A DNA stretch of 64,000 bases from Roseibium sediminicola. Lineage in GTDB: Bacteria; Pseudomonadota; Alphaproteobacteria; Rhizobiales; Stappiaceae. A program made the translations under genes and the position numbers. The notes below the pieces were generated by a model. The model made no database searches and was not told where the DNA came from. It saw only the letters and a program-made list of their open reading frames with translations. The stretch is from the NCBI RefSeq assembly GCF_023156505.1, contig NZ_JALNMJ010000014.1, forward strand, positions 62,001-126,000, in the 5' to 3' direction. Shown here piece by piece: positions 43,888-53,727 of this stretch (position 1 is the stretch's first letter; each line of letters begins with the position of its first letter).

Positions 43888-44133
43888 TCAGGTCTTACCG
43901 TTTAGGGTCTTGTCCCAGTTCTCGCGGAAGTACTCCCATTCATCAACCTTGGTGCCATCCTGAAGGATGCAATATCCGCGCTGCCCGTCAGCCTCGATTT
44001 CGATCACGGATTTCCCGCCACTTTCGACGCAAAAAACAGATGCCGGATTGGCAATAGCGGCCTCACCTGCGGCGAGCGCCGGCGACGCGGCAAGAATGAT
44101 CGCCGGAAGGCCTGGAATAATACCTGGTCTCAT
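43888..44133 (-). CDS. Small secreted DUF333 protein
   Basis: A protein of 81 residues with a signal peptide (PGLPAIILAASPALA). The DUF333 pattern is clear: NPASVFCVESGGKSVIEIEA, GQRGYCILQDGTKVDEWEYF. Two Cys probably form a disulfide. Such small domains occur in secreted or lipid-attached proteins of unknown role, some annotated as hemolysin-like. The ATG at 44133 has an AGAGG site. It lies between the amidohydrolase and a response regulator. Confidence 0.75.
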   Translation of the reverse strand: MRPGIIPGLPAIILAASPALAAGEAAIANPASVFCVESGGKSVIEIEADGQRGYCILQDGTKVDEWEYFRENWDKTLNGKT

Positions 44134-44356
44134 GCGGATACCTCTGGTGGCTGCAGCAGGGATCTTCCATCTGGCACTGCGGCTGTCTGCGGCTCGAACA
44201 AGCCATTGTTCAAATGCGAAGATACCCGCGAAGGTTGATCGCGGCAATGCCACCCTGGAAAGTTGGAAGATGGAGTAGCGAGGATGGTGCGCTGCCAACC
44301 TCGCGTCGCACGGTGGACGATACCCGGTCGCCGTGTGCGCTATGGGAATTGCAGGT

Positions 44357-44890
44357 TCAGAGCAGCGCGAGACCGACCTGGTCCTGTTCCGGCTCGGGCG
44401 TTGCCAGGTCGGACAGATCAGTGACTTCGAGCTTTCGCAGCGGCTTTTGCTGGCCCGGACCGAGAATGCCTCTGCACCGGCCGTGGAGATCCTGCCGCTC
44501 GAGGATTTCGCCAATGTGACGATAGAGTATCGCGGGCGCGATCGGCTTGGCGACAAACCCGTGAATGCCGATTTCAATGGCTTCGAGAATGGTCGCCCGC
44601 TTGGCATGGGCCGTGACCACAAGCACAGGAGTCGTGCTGGCGACTAGATCGCGGTCGCTGCGCAGGATGCGCAGGAATTCATTGCCGCCGAAGGGACTCA
44701 TGACCCAGTCGCACAAGACAATATCGGGCTTGCGGTCGACCACCAGCTCAAGGGCTTCGGCGCCGTCGCTCGCTTCAAAAATCGCGCGAATGCCGAAGCC
44801 GGACAGGACGGAACGCAGGATGCCGCGCATATGCGGATTGTCTTCCGCAATCAGACAGGAAATCTTTGACAGATCCCACTTGTCGCGCAC
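44357..44890 (-). CDS. Single-domain (CheY-like) response regulator
   Basis: A protein of 177 residues. The receiver domain has acidic residues in CLIAEDNPHMR, the phospho-acceptor Asp in DIVLCDWVMSPFGG, the Thr in LVVTAHAK and Lys in FVAKPIAP. No output domain follows; about 40 mostly polar residues end it (GPGQQKPLRKLEVTDLSD and on). It could act as a phosphate sink or partner-binding regulator. The GTG at 44890 has a GGGGAGAG site six bases before; an in-frame GTG at 44923 is less likely. No kinase is adjacent. Confidence 0.85.
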   Translation of the reverse strand: MRDKWDLSKISCLIAEDNPHMRGILRSVLSGFGIRAIFEASDGAEALELVVDRKPDIVLCDWVMSPFGGNEFLRILRSDRDLVASTTPVLVVTAHAKRATILEAIEIGIHGFVAKPIAPAILYRHIGEILERQDLHGRCRGILGPGQQKPLRKLEVTDLSDLATPEPEQDQVGLALL

Positions 44891-45000
44891 AGCACTCTCC
44901 CCTTTTCCGTGTAGTCCCCACACCTTCAGATATGCCCCCTTGAGCGTTAAGCGAGGCTTACCCGTTTGCGGTTGAGAGGCAGAAAATTCACGGAAAGATC

Positions 45001-45026
45001 AAAAAAGGGCGGCCTGAGCCGCCCTT
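45001..45026 (-). terminator. Terminator of the DAHP synthase gene
   Basis: The stem is aagggcggc / gccgccctt with a ctga loop. On the minus strand it is followed by a run of six or more T, giving an intrinsic terminator 31 bases beyond the DAHP synthase stop codon. Confidence 0.9.
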
Positions 45027-45056
45027 CAAGTTACGCCACGTCAGAAAAACTGCCAA

Positions 45057-46439
45057 TCAGGCGCTGGCAGCGATTGGCTCGACCCGGCGGCCGTCACGTT
45101 CCTTCTTGAGGTTTTCCGCGATCAGGAACGCCAGTTCCAGAGCCTGGTCCGCATTGAGCCGCGGATCGCAATGGGTGTGATAGCGGTCGCCCAGCTGTTC
45201 GGCGGTCAGTGCATGCGCGCCGCCGGTGCACTCGGTTACGTTGCGTCCGGTCATTTCCACATGAACGCCGCCGGCATGGGTGCCTTCGGCCCGGTGCACC
45301 GCGAAGAAGGCCTCGACCTCTTTCAGGATGCGATCGAACGGACGGGTCTTGTAGCCGCCGGCGGTGATCGTGTTGCCATGCATCGGATCGCAGGACCAGA
45401 CCACGGATTTGCCTTCACGCTCGACCGCGCGCACCAGCTGCGGCAGGTGGTCGAACACCTTGTCGGCGCCGAAGCGGGCGATCAGGGTCAGGCGGCCCGG
45501 CTCGTTTTCCGGGTTCAGAATGTCGATCAGCTCCAGCAGACCGTCCGGCGACAGCGACGGGCCGCATTTCAGGCCGATCGGGTTCTTGATGCCGCGGAAG
45601 AATTCGACATGAGCATGGTCCGGCTGACGAGTGCGGTCGCCGATCCAGATCATGTGGCCGGAGGTGGCGTACCAGTCGCCGGACGTGCTGTCGACGCGGG
45701 TCAGCGCCTCTTCATATCCGAGCAGCAGCGCCTCGTGGCTGGTGAAGAAATCGGTCGAGCGCAGCTGCGGCACGCTGGTGGAGTTGATACCGCAGGCTCG
45801 CATGAAGTTCAGCGCCTCGGTGATCCGGTCGGCCAGTTCCTTGTAACGGTGTCCCTGCGGGCTGTCGGTGATGAAACCGAGCATCCACTGATGCACCTGG
45901 TCGAGATTGGCGAAACCACCTTGCGCGAAAGCACGCAGAAGGTTCAGGGTCGCGGCGGACTGGCGGTAGGCCATCGCCATGCGGCCCGGGTCCGGAATGC
46001 GGCTCTCGGGGTTGAAGTTGATGTCGTTGATGATGTCACCGCGGTAGCTCGGCAGCTCGACATCGCCCTTCTTTTCGATGTTGGACGAACGCGGCTTGGC
46101 GAACTGACCTGCGATACGGCCGACCTTGACCACCGGCTGGCTCGCCGCATAGGTCAGAACGACCGACATCTGCAGGAAGACGCGGAAGAAATCGCGAATG
46201 TGATCCGGATGGTGCTCTGCGAAGCTCTCGGCGCAGTCACCGCCCTGGAGCAGGAAACCCTTGCCGTTTGCGACATCGGCAAGCTGCGCTTTCAGCGCGC
46301 GCGCTTCACCTGCAAAAACAAGCGGCGGATAAGTCGACAGGCGCTGTTCAACATCCGCCACAGCCTCTTGATCCTGGTATTCCGGCACCTGCAGGATCGG
46401 TTTCGATCTCCAGCTGTCCGGGCTCCATTTCTCCGCCAT
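45057..46439 (-). CDS. aroG: 3-deoxy-7-phosphoheptulonate synthase, class II
   Basis: Plant-type DAHP synthase of 460 residues, the first step of the shikimate pathway. Motifs: [17 protein letters not shown] at the start, [47 protein letters not shown], split as [13 protein letters not shown] and [37 protein letters not shown] and the metal motif [10 protein letters not shown]. It is monocistronic with its own terminator. A 268-base gap upstream probably carries the promoter. Confidence 0.95.
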   Translation of the reverse strand: MAEKWSPDSWRSKPILQVPEYQDQEAVADVEQRLSTYPPLVFAGEARALKAQLADVANGKGFLLQGGDCAESFAEHHPDHIRDFFRVFLQMSVVLTYAASQPVVKVGRIAGQFAKPRSSNIEKKGDVELPSYRGDIINDINFNPESRIPDPGRMAMAYRQSAATLNLLRAFAQGGFANLDQVHQWMLGFITDSPQGHRYKELADRITEALNFMRACGINSTSVPQLRSTDFFTSHEALLLGYEEALTRVDSTSGDWYATSGHMIWIGDRTRQPDHAHVEFFRGIKNPIGLKCGPSLSPDGLLELIDILNPENEPGRLTLIARFGADKVFDHLPQLVRAVEREGKSVVWSCDPMHGNTITAGGYKTRPFDRILKEVEAFFAVHRAEGTHAGGVHVEMTGRNVTECTGGAHALTAEQLGDRYHTHCDPRLNADQALELAFLIAENLKKERDGRRVEPIAASA

Positions 46440-46707
46440 ACTTCCTACTCCTGATCGGGATCGGGCATTCCCAACTGTTCGTTTATGCCAAGGCCCGCGA
46501 CTTTTTCCTGCTCAGATTGCGCCAGTTTTGATGCAAACGTGCGGCGTTATACACGCCCCTCGCGGCAATTGCCACTTAAGAACGGTCTTTGCAACACAGG
46601 AATTCCTGATCTTTTTTCATGCTGTGCGGCGACATTTTACAGGCTTCTGCCGGTTTCGTCTCGGTTCGCGGCGCCAGCCCCCCAACAGGGCCTGGCACCG
46701 CACCTTG

Positions 46708-48165
46708 TCAAGCAAACAAAAAGTCGTTTGCGCTCAGGTCACTCAGGTTCGGCCAGATCCCGGTGTCGAGCCTGATCATGTCCTCGCCGAAATGCACTTC
46801 GACGTCCTGCCACCAGCCGTCGGCGACAATGCTCAGCTGATCGAACCCGGTGATATGCGCCAGAGAGAGGTCGATCTTGTCCCGTCCGACTTCGAAATCC
46901 TCGATAAAGTCGCAAACGCCGTCGGCGACAAAGACAAATATGTCGGTGCCCTCGCCACCCGTCAGCGTGTCGCTGCCGGTTCCGTCGACCAGAAGGTCGT
47001 CACCGTCGCCCCCTTCAAGCACGTCGTTGCCCGCCCCGCCCAGCAACCGGTCATTGCCGCCGCGGCCCTTGAGGTGATCATTGCCGTCGAAGCCTTCAAG
47101 CGCATCGTCGCCGCCTCGGCCACCAAGCAGATCCGCCTGAGCGTTGCCGAGAATGTAGCCGCCCTTGCCATAGTGGTCAGTCGGGTCGAGCGGAAGCCGG
47201 ATGTCCTCCACAAAAACGTGGGTCCGGGCGAGATCGGACAATCCGGAGACGATCACCAGGCTGTCCCGGGTCATCTCGCCATAGAAAGTCGACCCGGCAA
47301 TGGCGTCGAGCGCCGTGTCGTAGTTGGCCGAAAAATGCGTCGTCCAGGCCAGGGGATTGATGATGTTGCCACCTTCCCAGAACGCGGGCGTTGCATAAAC
47401 GTCGTTGAAGAAAACGATGTTGTTGGTCTCGTAGGCATAGTCCGTGTCGTTGCCCAGGAGATGCAGCCCGTCCTCAGAAATGACAGATGGCACCGGGTCG
47501 TTCTCGAAATCGAAACTCAGCACCTCGGCACCGTTCGACAGAACCGAACTCCCGTCCTCGGCAACATAGTGCGAGGCAAAGCCGACAAAACTGGCATCGA
47601 CGAGAAAGCCGTCCGCGATGGTGTGGCTCTGCTCGGCCAGATTGGTGACCGCGCCGCCGCCAAGCGAATGCCCGGTGACGATCAGATCGTCGGCCGTCAG
47701 TCCGGCCGACTGCATGAACGTGGCAATCGCCTCCAGCAGCTGCCCGAACGCCTCGACCGCATAATTTGGCTCGCTGGACAGAAACTCCAGATAATCGATC
47801 ACGTCCCCGATCGTATCGGACACGATGTTGTCGACCGTGCCGCTGGTGCCCCGGATCGCCAGACCGACTTTGACGAGATTGCCGTCCGCGTCGTATTTGG
47901 CAAGAACGTCGGCCTGCGCGGTTCTGAACTTGTCCGTTTCTCCCTGATAGGTGCCGTTCCGGTCGATAACGGCGCCGGCAAGGCCGAGCTGCTCCGGCGT
48001 CACGACGGACCAACCCTTGGCCTCGATCCGGCTGCGCGCGTTTGCTTCGGCTTGCAGGCCTTCGTCAGGCACGTTTTCCAACCCGTGATAGCTGTAAAGC
48101 ATGAGATCTCGGGCGTCCTGGACCAGGCCGAGTGCCTCTTCTCCCTTGTAGGTGAATAGCGACAT
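46708..48165 (-). CDS. Lipase-like hydrolase with C-terminal RTX repeats
   Basis: A protein of 485 residues. Residues 1-330 form an alpha/beta-hydrolase lipase domain with the nucleophile elbow GHSLGGG (S167). Residues about 355-425 hold RTX calcium-binding nonapeptides ([39 protein letters not shown]) and the end is hydrophobic (LSANDFLFA), as in substrates of type I secretion. There is no N-terminal signal peptide, which also fits. It is related to family I.3 lipases. The ATG at 48165 has a strong TAGGAGGAGAA site. No type I secretion genes are in the window. Confidence 0.9.
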   Translation of the reverse strand: MSLFTYKGEEALGLVQDARDLMLYSYHGLENVPDEGLQAEANARSRIEAKGWSVVTPEQLGLAGAVIDRNGTYQGETDKFRTAQADVLAKYDADGNLVKVGLAIRGTSGTVDNIVSDTIGDVIDYLEFLSSEPNYAVEAFGQLLEAIATFMQSAGLTADDLIVTGHSLGGGAVTNLAEQSHTIADGFLVDASFVGFASHYVAEDGSSVLSNGAEVLSFDFENDPVPSVISEDGLHLLGNDTDYAYETNNIVFFNDVYATPAFWEGGNIINPLAWTTHFSANYDTALDAIAGSTFYGEMTRDSLVIVSGLSDLARTHVFVEDIRLPLDPTDHYGKGGYILGNAQADLLGGRGGDDALEGFDGNDHLKGRGGNDRLLGGAGNDVLEGGDGDDLLVDGTGSDTLTGGEGTDIFVFVADGVCDFIEDFEVGRDKIDLSLAHITGFDQLSIVADGWWQDVEVHFGEDMIRLDTGIWPNLSDLSANDFLFA

Positions 48166-48219
48166 TTCTCCTCCTATAATTGCAATTTTCATGTTCACAC
48201 TCAAAAGTTATTCCAATAA

Positions 48220-48233
48220 TTACGTTTACGTAA
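48220..48233. promoter_or_regulatory. Palindrome TTACGT-NN-ACGTAA, copy 1
   Basis: The site ttacgt-tt-acgtaa has perfect six-base arms. It lies in the divergent region between the lipase gene (start at 48165) and the VIT1-type gene (start at 48355). The same arms with a two-base spacer occur at 53510. It may be a binding site for a dimeric regulator. Confidence 0.45.
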
Positions 48234-48354
48234 GGGGAAATTTCAAATGCCTCGTGCGCCTGTATTCGGGACAGCGGAGATCGGCTGTTTGAGGCGGATC
48301 ATTGCGGCGCACCGTAATCCACGGGAAAGTGCTGGAAAATGGAAGGATGCCGCC

Positions 48355-49086
48355 ATGCCATCTCCGCGCCTGGAGCACAGCCACCGGCCCAGGGACATCG
48401 CCGACCGGCTCGCCGCCGGGCCGGATGCCAGCTATTTGAGGGACTGGGTCTATGGCGGCATTGACGGTGCCGTGACCACTTTCGCGATTGTCGCCGGTGC
48501 GGTCGGAGCCAGCCTCTCTGCCAACGTGATCCTGATCCTGGGTGTCGCCAATCTGCTCGCCGACGGTTTTTCCATGGCGGCCGCCAATTACAGCGGCTCG
48601 AAATCGGAAAACGAGGACTATCTGCGCCTGCGCGCCATCGAAGAAAAGCATATTGCGCTGGAACCGGAGGGCGAACGGGAGGAAATCCGGCAGATCTTCC
48701 TGCAAAAGGGCTTTGACGGCGCCAATCTGGAAACGCTGGTGGAACTGGTCACCTCCAACAAGGCCACCTGGATCGAGACCATGATGCAGGGTGAATACGG
48801 CCTTTCCGACATCTCGCGCGCCCCGCTCAAGGCCGCACTTTACACCTTCGCCGCCTTTGTCCTGTTCGGCTCCATTCCGCTTCTGCCGTTCGTCTTGCAG
48901 CTGCCTGCCAGAGCCGAAACCGCAACCAGCCTCACAATGCTGGCCTTTTTCCTGATCGGTTCGCTCCGGGCCCGCTGGTCACAGCGGCACTGGATCTCCT
49001 GCGGGCTGGAGACGACAGCCATTGGCACGGTCGCGGCGGGGATCGCGTTTGTTGTGGGCTACGGGTTGCAGGTGCTGCTGGGGTGA
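48355..49086 (+). CDS. VIT1/CCC1 family transporter
   Basis: A membrane protein of 243 residues in the VIT/CCC1 family, which moves iron or manganese. The signature is present: LRDWVYGGIDGAVTTFAIVA, GASLSANVILILGVANLLAD and GFSMAAANYSGSKSENED. A charged middle (about 85-130, helical metal-binding region with EEKHIALEPEGEREEIRQIF) is typical of the Fe/Mn type. About five membrane segments are seen. The start is the ATG at 48355 with GGAAGG eight bases before; an upstream frame to 48247 is rejected. Confidence 0.88.
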   Translation: MPSPRLEHSHRPRDIADRLAAGPDASYLRDWVYGGIDGAVTTFAIVAGAVGASLSANVILILGVANLLADGFSMAAANYSGSKSENEDYLRLRAIEEKHIALEPEGEREEIRQIFLQKGFDGANLETLVELVTSNKATWIETMMQGEYGLSDISRAPLKAALYTFAAFVLFGSIPLLPFVLQLPARAETATSLTMLAFFLIGSLRARWSQRHWISCGLETTAIGTVAAGIAFVVGYGLQVLLG

Positions 49087-49221
49087 GCGTTGCCTCTTTC
49101 GTTACCCTACATCAAGTCGAAACATCAGCCGGGTCGCACATGTATTGCTTATTTCTGGACAAGTTCCAGTCTTTGAAGCCAGATTGACCGACGACCAATC
49201 GTTCATGCCTGGGCCACTCAC

Positions 49222-50031
49222 ATGCAAACTGCTCAAGAATTTTTCGGAACGCCTGAAAACATTGCAGCCATGGGCAGAAGCACCGCGCTTTGGTCTCTCC
49301 TGAGGGGCGATCCGCGATTTGCCTATTACGGCCGGCTTGTGGCATTGAGCCAGCCCGTGGAGAACACGTCGGACGTTTTGATCTCCCTGGCCCGGCTGCA
49401 GGGGGCAAGTCCATGTTACTTCTTCCCGAAATCCGGCGTGGACACGCTCTTTGCCGAGCTTGAGCGCAAAGGACTTTCAGCGGATCGGCACGAGCATTTT
49501 CAGGGTGGAGAAAGTGCTTACATGGCAGCACGGGCAACGCTGGCGGAGCATCACCTGCCACCCGACCTGACCGTCAGAATTCTGGACGGCAACACACCGG
49601 ACAGCGTCCTTGCCGAAGTCATCCAGCTGATGGAATCCTGCGGCGTCATGCCGGTTCCCGCCAGCTTTCTACGAGGCTCGCAGGGCAATGGCATCTGTCT
49701 TGTCGCTTGTGACCCACATGGCGCACCGGTCGCGGTCGCGACGTCGATTTTCATGCATCCTGCGGAGAGCGACCACGCCAACACCGTCTTCTGGGGAATG
49801 CTGGCAACCCGCCCCGACCGCCGCGGCGAGAAGGTTGCGCTCGTGCTCGGCGCAAAGGTTATTGTTCACATGTGGGAGGAAAAAGGCGCTCGCGCTTTCA
49901 TGACGGGCGTGCGGCAAGACAATGCCTCCTCCACGGCCTTGTGCAATCGCCTGGGAGTGATCGATACCGAATTCGCCTACGCGGTCTGCGTCGATCCGCA
50001 GACACTGGGTCGAGATTCAGTCACAAAATAG
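49222..50031 (+). CDS. GNAT-like acetyltransferase
   Basis: A protein of 269 residues. The C-terminal half (about 140-265) has GNAT features: the acetyl-CoA loop region RPDRRGEKVALVLGAKVI and the late motif RQDNASSTALCNRLGV. The N-terminal half (YYGRLVALSQPVENTSDVLI, CYFFPKSGVDTLFAELERKG) may be a second, degenerate GNAT-like fold. The substrate is unknown. It lies downstream of the VIT1-type gene and convergent to GGCT. Confidence 0.7.
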   Translation: MQTAQEFFGTPENIAAMGRSTALWSLLRGDPRFAYYGRLVALSQPVENTSDVLISLARLQGASPCYFFPKSGVDTLFAELERKGLSADRHEHFQGGESAYMAARATLAEHHLPPDLTVRILDGNTPDSVLAEVIQLMESCGVMPVPASFLRGSQGNGICLVACDPHGAPVAVATSIFMHPAESDHANTVFWGMLATRPDRRGEKVALVLGAKVIVHMWEEKGARAFMTGVRQDNASSTALCNRLGVIDTEFAYAVCVDPQTLGRDSVTK

Positions 50032-50062
50032 CGCCCCTGGACCGAGGACCGTCCACTGAGCA

Positions 50063-50659
50063 TCAGTCTTTGACTTTCCGGTAGTCGATACCGTGGGCTC
50101 TCAACTTGTCGTCGATCAGTTCCGCCAGGTCCGGATCCAGTGTGATCTTGCGCGGGTAATGCGGGCGGGCGCGGTCCTGGAGCACGGGCACGTGCCAGCC
50201 GTCGGTGGTGTCCAGGAAATGATCGATGCCCGCTTCGCCCCAGGTGCGGAAAAACCCGGCGAGGACGCAATCGAGATAGCTTTGCAGGATCGGGTGCTGG
50301 TCGCAGCCCCAGCGCAGATGCTCGGGAGCGGCCTGGAACAGGAACAGATCCTCAGGTCCCGGCTGCTGCAGGGCTTCGCAGCGGAAAGAAACTCCAACCG
50401 CTTCCACCTTGACATAACGCTGTTCGCGGCGCTCCAGGTCAGCCAGCTGCGTGCGCGGCTCGCGGGCCATCACCCCCCAGATCTCGGCGCCGTCTTCCTG
50501 GCGGACTGTCAACGCGCAGCGACCCTGGCCATCTTCGCCCTGGCCGCAGACCCGCCATTCCCTCAGCCAGCCGGAGAGTTTTCCGGGCGTGACTTCGGCA
50601 TTTGCCGGGATAGTGTCAATGTTGACGAGGGAACCGTATCCAAAATATGTGATCGTCAT
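50063..50659 (-). CDS. Gamma-glutamylcyclotransferase-like protein
   Basis: A protein of 198 residues of the GGCT-like fold. The substrate loop ITYFGYGSLVN at the N-terminus is diagnostic, and AEIWGVMAREPRTQLADLERRE carries the Glu/Asp-rich active-site part. The family opens gamma-glutamyl amides to give 5-oxoproline, but bacterial members are often untested. It shares a short divergent region of 54 bases with the class V aminotransferase gene. Confidence 0.85.
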   Translation of the reverse strand: MTITYFGYGSLVNIDTIPANAEVTPGKLSGWLREWRVCGQGEDGQGRCALTVRQEDGAEIWGVMAREPRTQLADLERREQRYVKVEAVGVSFRCEALQQPGPEDLFLFQAAPEHLRWGCDQHPILQSYLDCVLAGFFRTWGEAGIDHFLDTTDGWHVPVLQDRARPHYPRKITLDPDLAELIDDKLRAHGIDYRKVKD

Positions 50660-50713
50660 GTCGTGCTTGTCTAATGTCTTTACCCTGTCGTCAAATCAAA
50701 ACCGAGAGTTGCC

Positions 50714-51907
50714 ATGATTGTACCATCCCTGTCCCGGCAGGACATCGACCTCCTGCGGCAAGACACGCCCGGTGTTGGGCAGGTGATCCATTTCAACAAT
50801 GCCGGCACCGGTCTGGCAGCCGCCCCGGTTCTTGAGGCCGTGAAGCAGCATCTGGATCTGGAAGCCCGGATCGGCGGCTATGAGGCGGAAGCCGCCGCAC
50901 GGCCTGCGCTGGACACATTCTACACAGCACTTGCCGCCCTGATCGGCAGCCAGCCGCAGGAAATCGCCTATGTCGAAAACGCCACCCGCGCCTGGGACAT
51001 GGCCTTTTACGGCATCGACTTTCGACAAGGCGACCGGATCGTTACGGGGCGCGCGGAATATGTCTCCAACTATGTCGCCTTCCTGCAGATGAAGAAGCGC
51101 AAGGGCATCGAGATCGACGTGGTCGAGGACGATGCCTCCGGCCAGATCGACCTGAAGGCCCTGAAAGCGGCGATCACGCCGAAAACCCGCCTTGTTGCCC
51201 TCACCCATATTCCGACTTTCTCCGGCCTGATCAATCCGGCCGAAGAGGTCGGGGAGATCGCCCGGGAAGCCGGCGTGCTCTACCTGCTCGACGCCTGCCA
51301 GTCGGCCGGCCAGATCCCTCTGAATGTCAACGAGATCGGCTGCCACATGCTGTCGGGCACAGGCCGCAAATATCTGCGCGGGCCGCGCGGCACCGGGTTT
51401 CTCTATGTCAGCGACACAGTGCTGGATCAAATCGAACCGCCCTTCATCGACCTCCAGTCGGCCAACTGGCTCGACGATAACAGCTATGAACTCGTGCCCC
51501 ACGCGCGCCGCTTCGAGACCTGGGAACGGTATGTTGCCGGCCAGATCGGTCTCGGCGTCGCGGTCACCTATGCGATCGGCTTCGGCATGGAGCGTCTCGG
51601 CAACCGGACCTGTGCACTCGGAGCCCAACTGCGCTCCGAACTCTCTGGCCTCGGCGCGGTCACGTTGCACGATAAAGGCAAGCGCAAGGGCGGCATCGTG
51701 ACCTTCACCCTTGATGGCGAGACACCAGCTCGCACGAAGACGCGCCTTGCGGCCAACGGCATCAATGTTTCGGTCAGCACGGCCAGTTCCGCACGGATCG
51801 ACCTGCCCCATCGCGGCCTGGACGCTGTCGTGCGTGCCTCGCTGCATGCCTTCAACTGCGAAGACGAAATTGAACGCTTTGTTAAGGCTCTCGGCAATTT
51901 CAACTAG
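50714..51907 (+). CDS. Class V aminotransferase (cysteine desulfurase-like)
   Basis: A PLP enzyme of 397 residues. Motifs: IHFNNAGTGLAAAPV, the PLP-binding Asp in LYLLDACQSAGQ and the Schiff-base Lys in SGTGRKYLRGPRGTGFLY. This K-Y-L-R-G-P form occurs in isopenicillin-epimerase- and selenocysteine-lyase-like members. It could be a desulfurase, but there are no sulfur partner genes here. Its product is left open. Confidence 0.87.
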   Translation: MIVPSLSRQDIDLLRQDTPGVGQVIHFNNAGTGLAAAPVLEAVKQHLDLEARIGGYEAEAAARPALDTFYTALAALIGSQPQEIAYVENATRAWDMAFYGIDFRQGDRIVTGRAEYVSNYVAFLQMKKRKGIEIDVVEDDASGQIDLKALKAAITPKTRLVALTHIPTFSGLINPAEEVGEIAREAGVLYLLDACQSAGQIPLNVNEIGCHMLSGTGRKYLRGPRGTGFLYVSDTVLDQIEPPFIDLQSANWLDDNSYELVPHARRFETWERYVAGQIGLGVAVTYAIGFGMERLGNRTCALGAQLRSELSGLGAVTLHDKGKRKGGIVTFTLDGETPARTKTRLAANGINVSVSTASSARIDLPHRGLDAVVRASLHAFNCEDEIERFVKALGNFN

Positions 51908-51993
51908 GAGACCACTCCGGCAGCCTTGTCGCGCACCCCATGTTAAAACTGTCCCGCTAGGATCAGATTCCATCAACATGGGGTGGTGGGTAG

Positions 51994-53523
51994 TTGGCAG
52001 GTCAAAAAGACAAGACGGGTGGTACCGAGAGCGCAGGGCTGGCACAGCCGCATGCGGGCCGCAGCATCAGGGTCTGGATTTACGGGCTTGCCGCTCTGCT
52101 CATCTGCCTGTCCACGGCATCGCTGGCCTTCGTTGCCAACCTAGCCTGGCGCGAGGCTGACCGGCGGGCGCTCGAAAGCGAGCAGATAAGGCTCGACAAC
52201 ACCCTGCAGACCTTGTTTCGGGAAATCGCGCGCGACCAGATCGCGCTGGCGCAATGGGACGAGACCTTCAACGCGCTTCAGGTGCCGCTCGACAAGACCT
52301 TCATTGAAGAGGAACTGGTCAATGACCTATGGGGGGACTTCGGCCTGAACCGGACGTTCCTGGTTGCTCCGGACGGACATCTTGTCGCCCAGGCCATCGA
52401 GGACAAGACGCGGTTCGAAAGTATTTCTTTGCCGGAAGACAATCTGGTCCGGCAACTTGCGGAGGACGCAAGGCGCGACTTCAGACAGCGGCAAAGCGCT
52501 TCCAGCTCCGTCTTCGCGGAATGGCATGTTCCGCAGGCCGCGCTGATGCAGATCGCCAAAACCACCTACGCCGTGATCGACGGATCCCCGGCCCTTTTGA
52601 GCGCCATTCCCATCCTGCCGGATGACGGCCATGTCCGCTTCGACAGCGATTATCCGGTTGTCCTGGTCAACGCCGTCTATCTCGACGATCGCTGGTTCGC
52701 GGATCTCTATGAACGGCTAGCCTACCGGGAGTTCCGGTTCTTTCCCGGAGAACCGGAGCGCCTGCACCCGACCAATCACCTGATCCACGCGGCGGACGGC
52801 TCGATTTTTGGGTATTTCAAATGGGATCACGACAAGCCCGGCCGCGACATCTGGATCATGGCCATGCCGTTGATCCTGATCCTGGCGTCCATCATCGCCG
52901 TGGTTGCCTTTGCCGCCGCCAACCGGATCAGCCGACTGTCGGCCTCGCTTGAGGAAAGTGAGCGCAAGAACCGCCACTTCGCGCGGCATGACGCCCTCAC
53001 CGGCCTGCCGAACCGGCACCATTTTTCCGACTGCCTCGGCTTCGCGCTCGACGGCCTGCCGGAACGCGGCTTCGCGATTTTCGCCTGTGACCTCGACCGG
53101 TTCAAACCGGTCAACGACACTTACGGCCACGAAGCCGGTGACCGGGTCATCTGCAGGGTAGCCGACCGGCTGACAAGAACCATCGGCGACAAGGGCGTCG
53201 TCAGCCGGATCGGCGGTGATGAATTCATCATTCTGTTCACCCAGCCGGCCGACCGCCAGTTGCTGGCCTCCATGGCCGAGCAGCTGCTTGCCGATATCGC
53301 CAGCCCGATCGATATCGGCAACGGCCAAAGCGTCGAAATCGGCGTCAGCATCGGCATTGCCGCGGCGCCGGACTGCGGCACGACCGAAAAAGCGCTGATC
53401 CGAATGGCGGATATGGCGCTTTACCGCGTCAAGGAAAACGGGCGAAACGGCTATGAATTTGCCGGGCCTTACAGTCTCGACGCCGCGCAGGCGAGACACA
53501 AGATGGAACTTACGTCAACGTAA
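51994..53523 (+). CDS. Membrane diguanylate cyclase CHASE4-GGDEF, copy 1
   Basis: A protein of 509 residues that starts at a TTG. Membrane segments at about 28-48 and 285-305 enclose a periplasmic CHASE4-type sensor (FREIARDQIALAQWDETFNA, LNRTFLVAPDGHLVAQAIED). The GGDEF domain is intact (407-411) with a standard FACDLDRFKPVNDTYGHEAG. The I-site slot five residues before GGDEF is GDKG, not RxxD, so product inhibition is not expected. It is followed 204 bases on by a paralogue with the same layout. The weak TTG start may hold expression down. Confidence 0.9.
   Translation: MAGQKDKTGGTESAGLAQPHAGRSIRVWIYGLAALLICLSTASLAFVANLAWREADRRALESEQIRLDNTLQTLFREIARDQIALAQWDETFNALQVPLDKTFIEEELVNDLWGDFGLNRTFLVAPDGHLVAQAIEDKTRFESISLPEDNLVRQLAEDARRDFRQRQSASSSVFAEWHVPQAALMQIAKTTYAVIDGSPALLSAIPILPDDGHVRFDSDYPVVLVNAVYLDDRWFADLYERLAYREFRFFPGEPERLHPTNHLIHAADGSIFGYFKWDHDKPGRDIWIMAMPLILILASIIAVVAFAAANRISRLSASLEESERKNRHFARHDALTGLPNRHHFSDCLGFALDGLPERGFAIFACDLDRFKPVNDTYGHEAGDRVICRVADRLTRTIGDKGVVSRIGGDEFIILFTQPADRQLLASMAEQLLADIASPIDIGNGQSVEIGVSIGIAAAPDCGTTEKALIRMADMALYRVKENGRNGYEFAGPYSLDAAQARHKMELTST
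53510..53523. promoter_or_regulatory. Palindrome TTACGT-NN-ACGTAA, copy 2
   Basis: The site ttacgt-ca-acgtaa has the same perfect arms as the one at 48220. It covers the stop codon of the first CHASE4-GGDEF gene and lies 204 bases upstream of the second. It is a candidate regulatory site, function unknown. Confidence 0.4.
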
Positions 53524-53727
53524 CGGTCATACTTGCCGTTTTCTTTGACCTGAAACCTCGTCAAAATTACTATTAATCTTCGCGCAAGGAATAAAATATC
53601 TCGCGTCTCTTTCAATCTCACATTTTTAATATTCCCATCACTTGTTAATGTATTCACTCTTACAATCTCTTGGCGTCTTCACCCGTAAGATTCAACGATG
53701 ACATAACGTGGAATAAGAGTTCACAAC

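Noticed and set aside
46528-48159. Plus-strand frame of 543 residues opposite the RTX lipase
   Set aside because: Shadow frame; the lipase on the minus strand has a nucleophile elbow, RTX repeats and a strong ribosome site.
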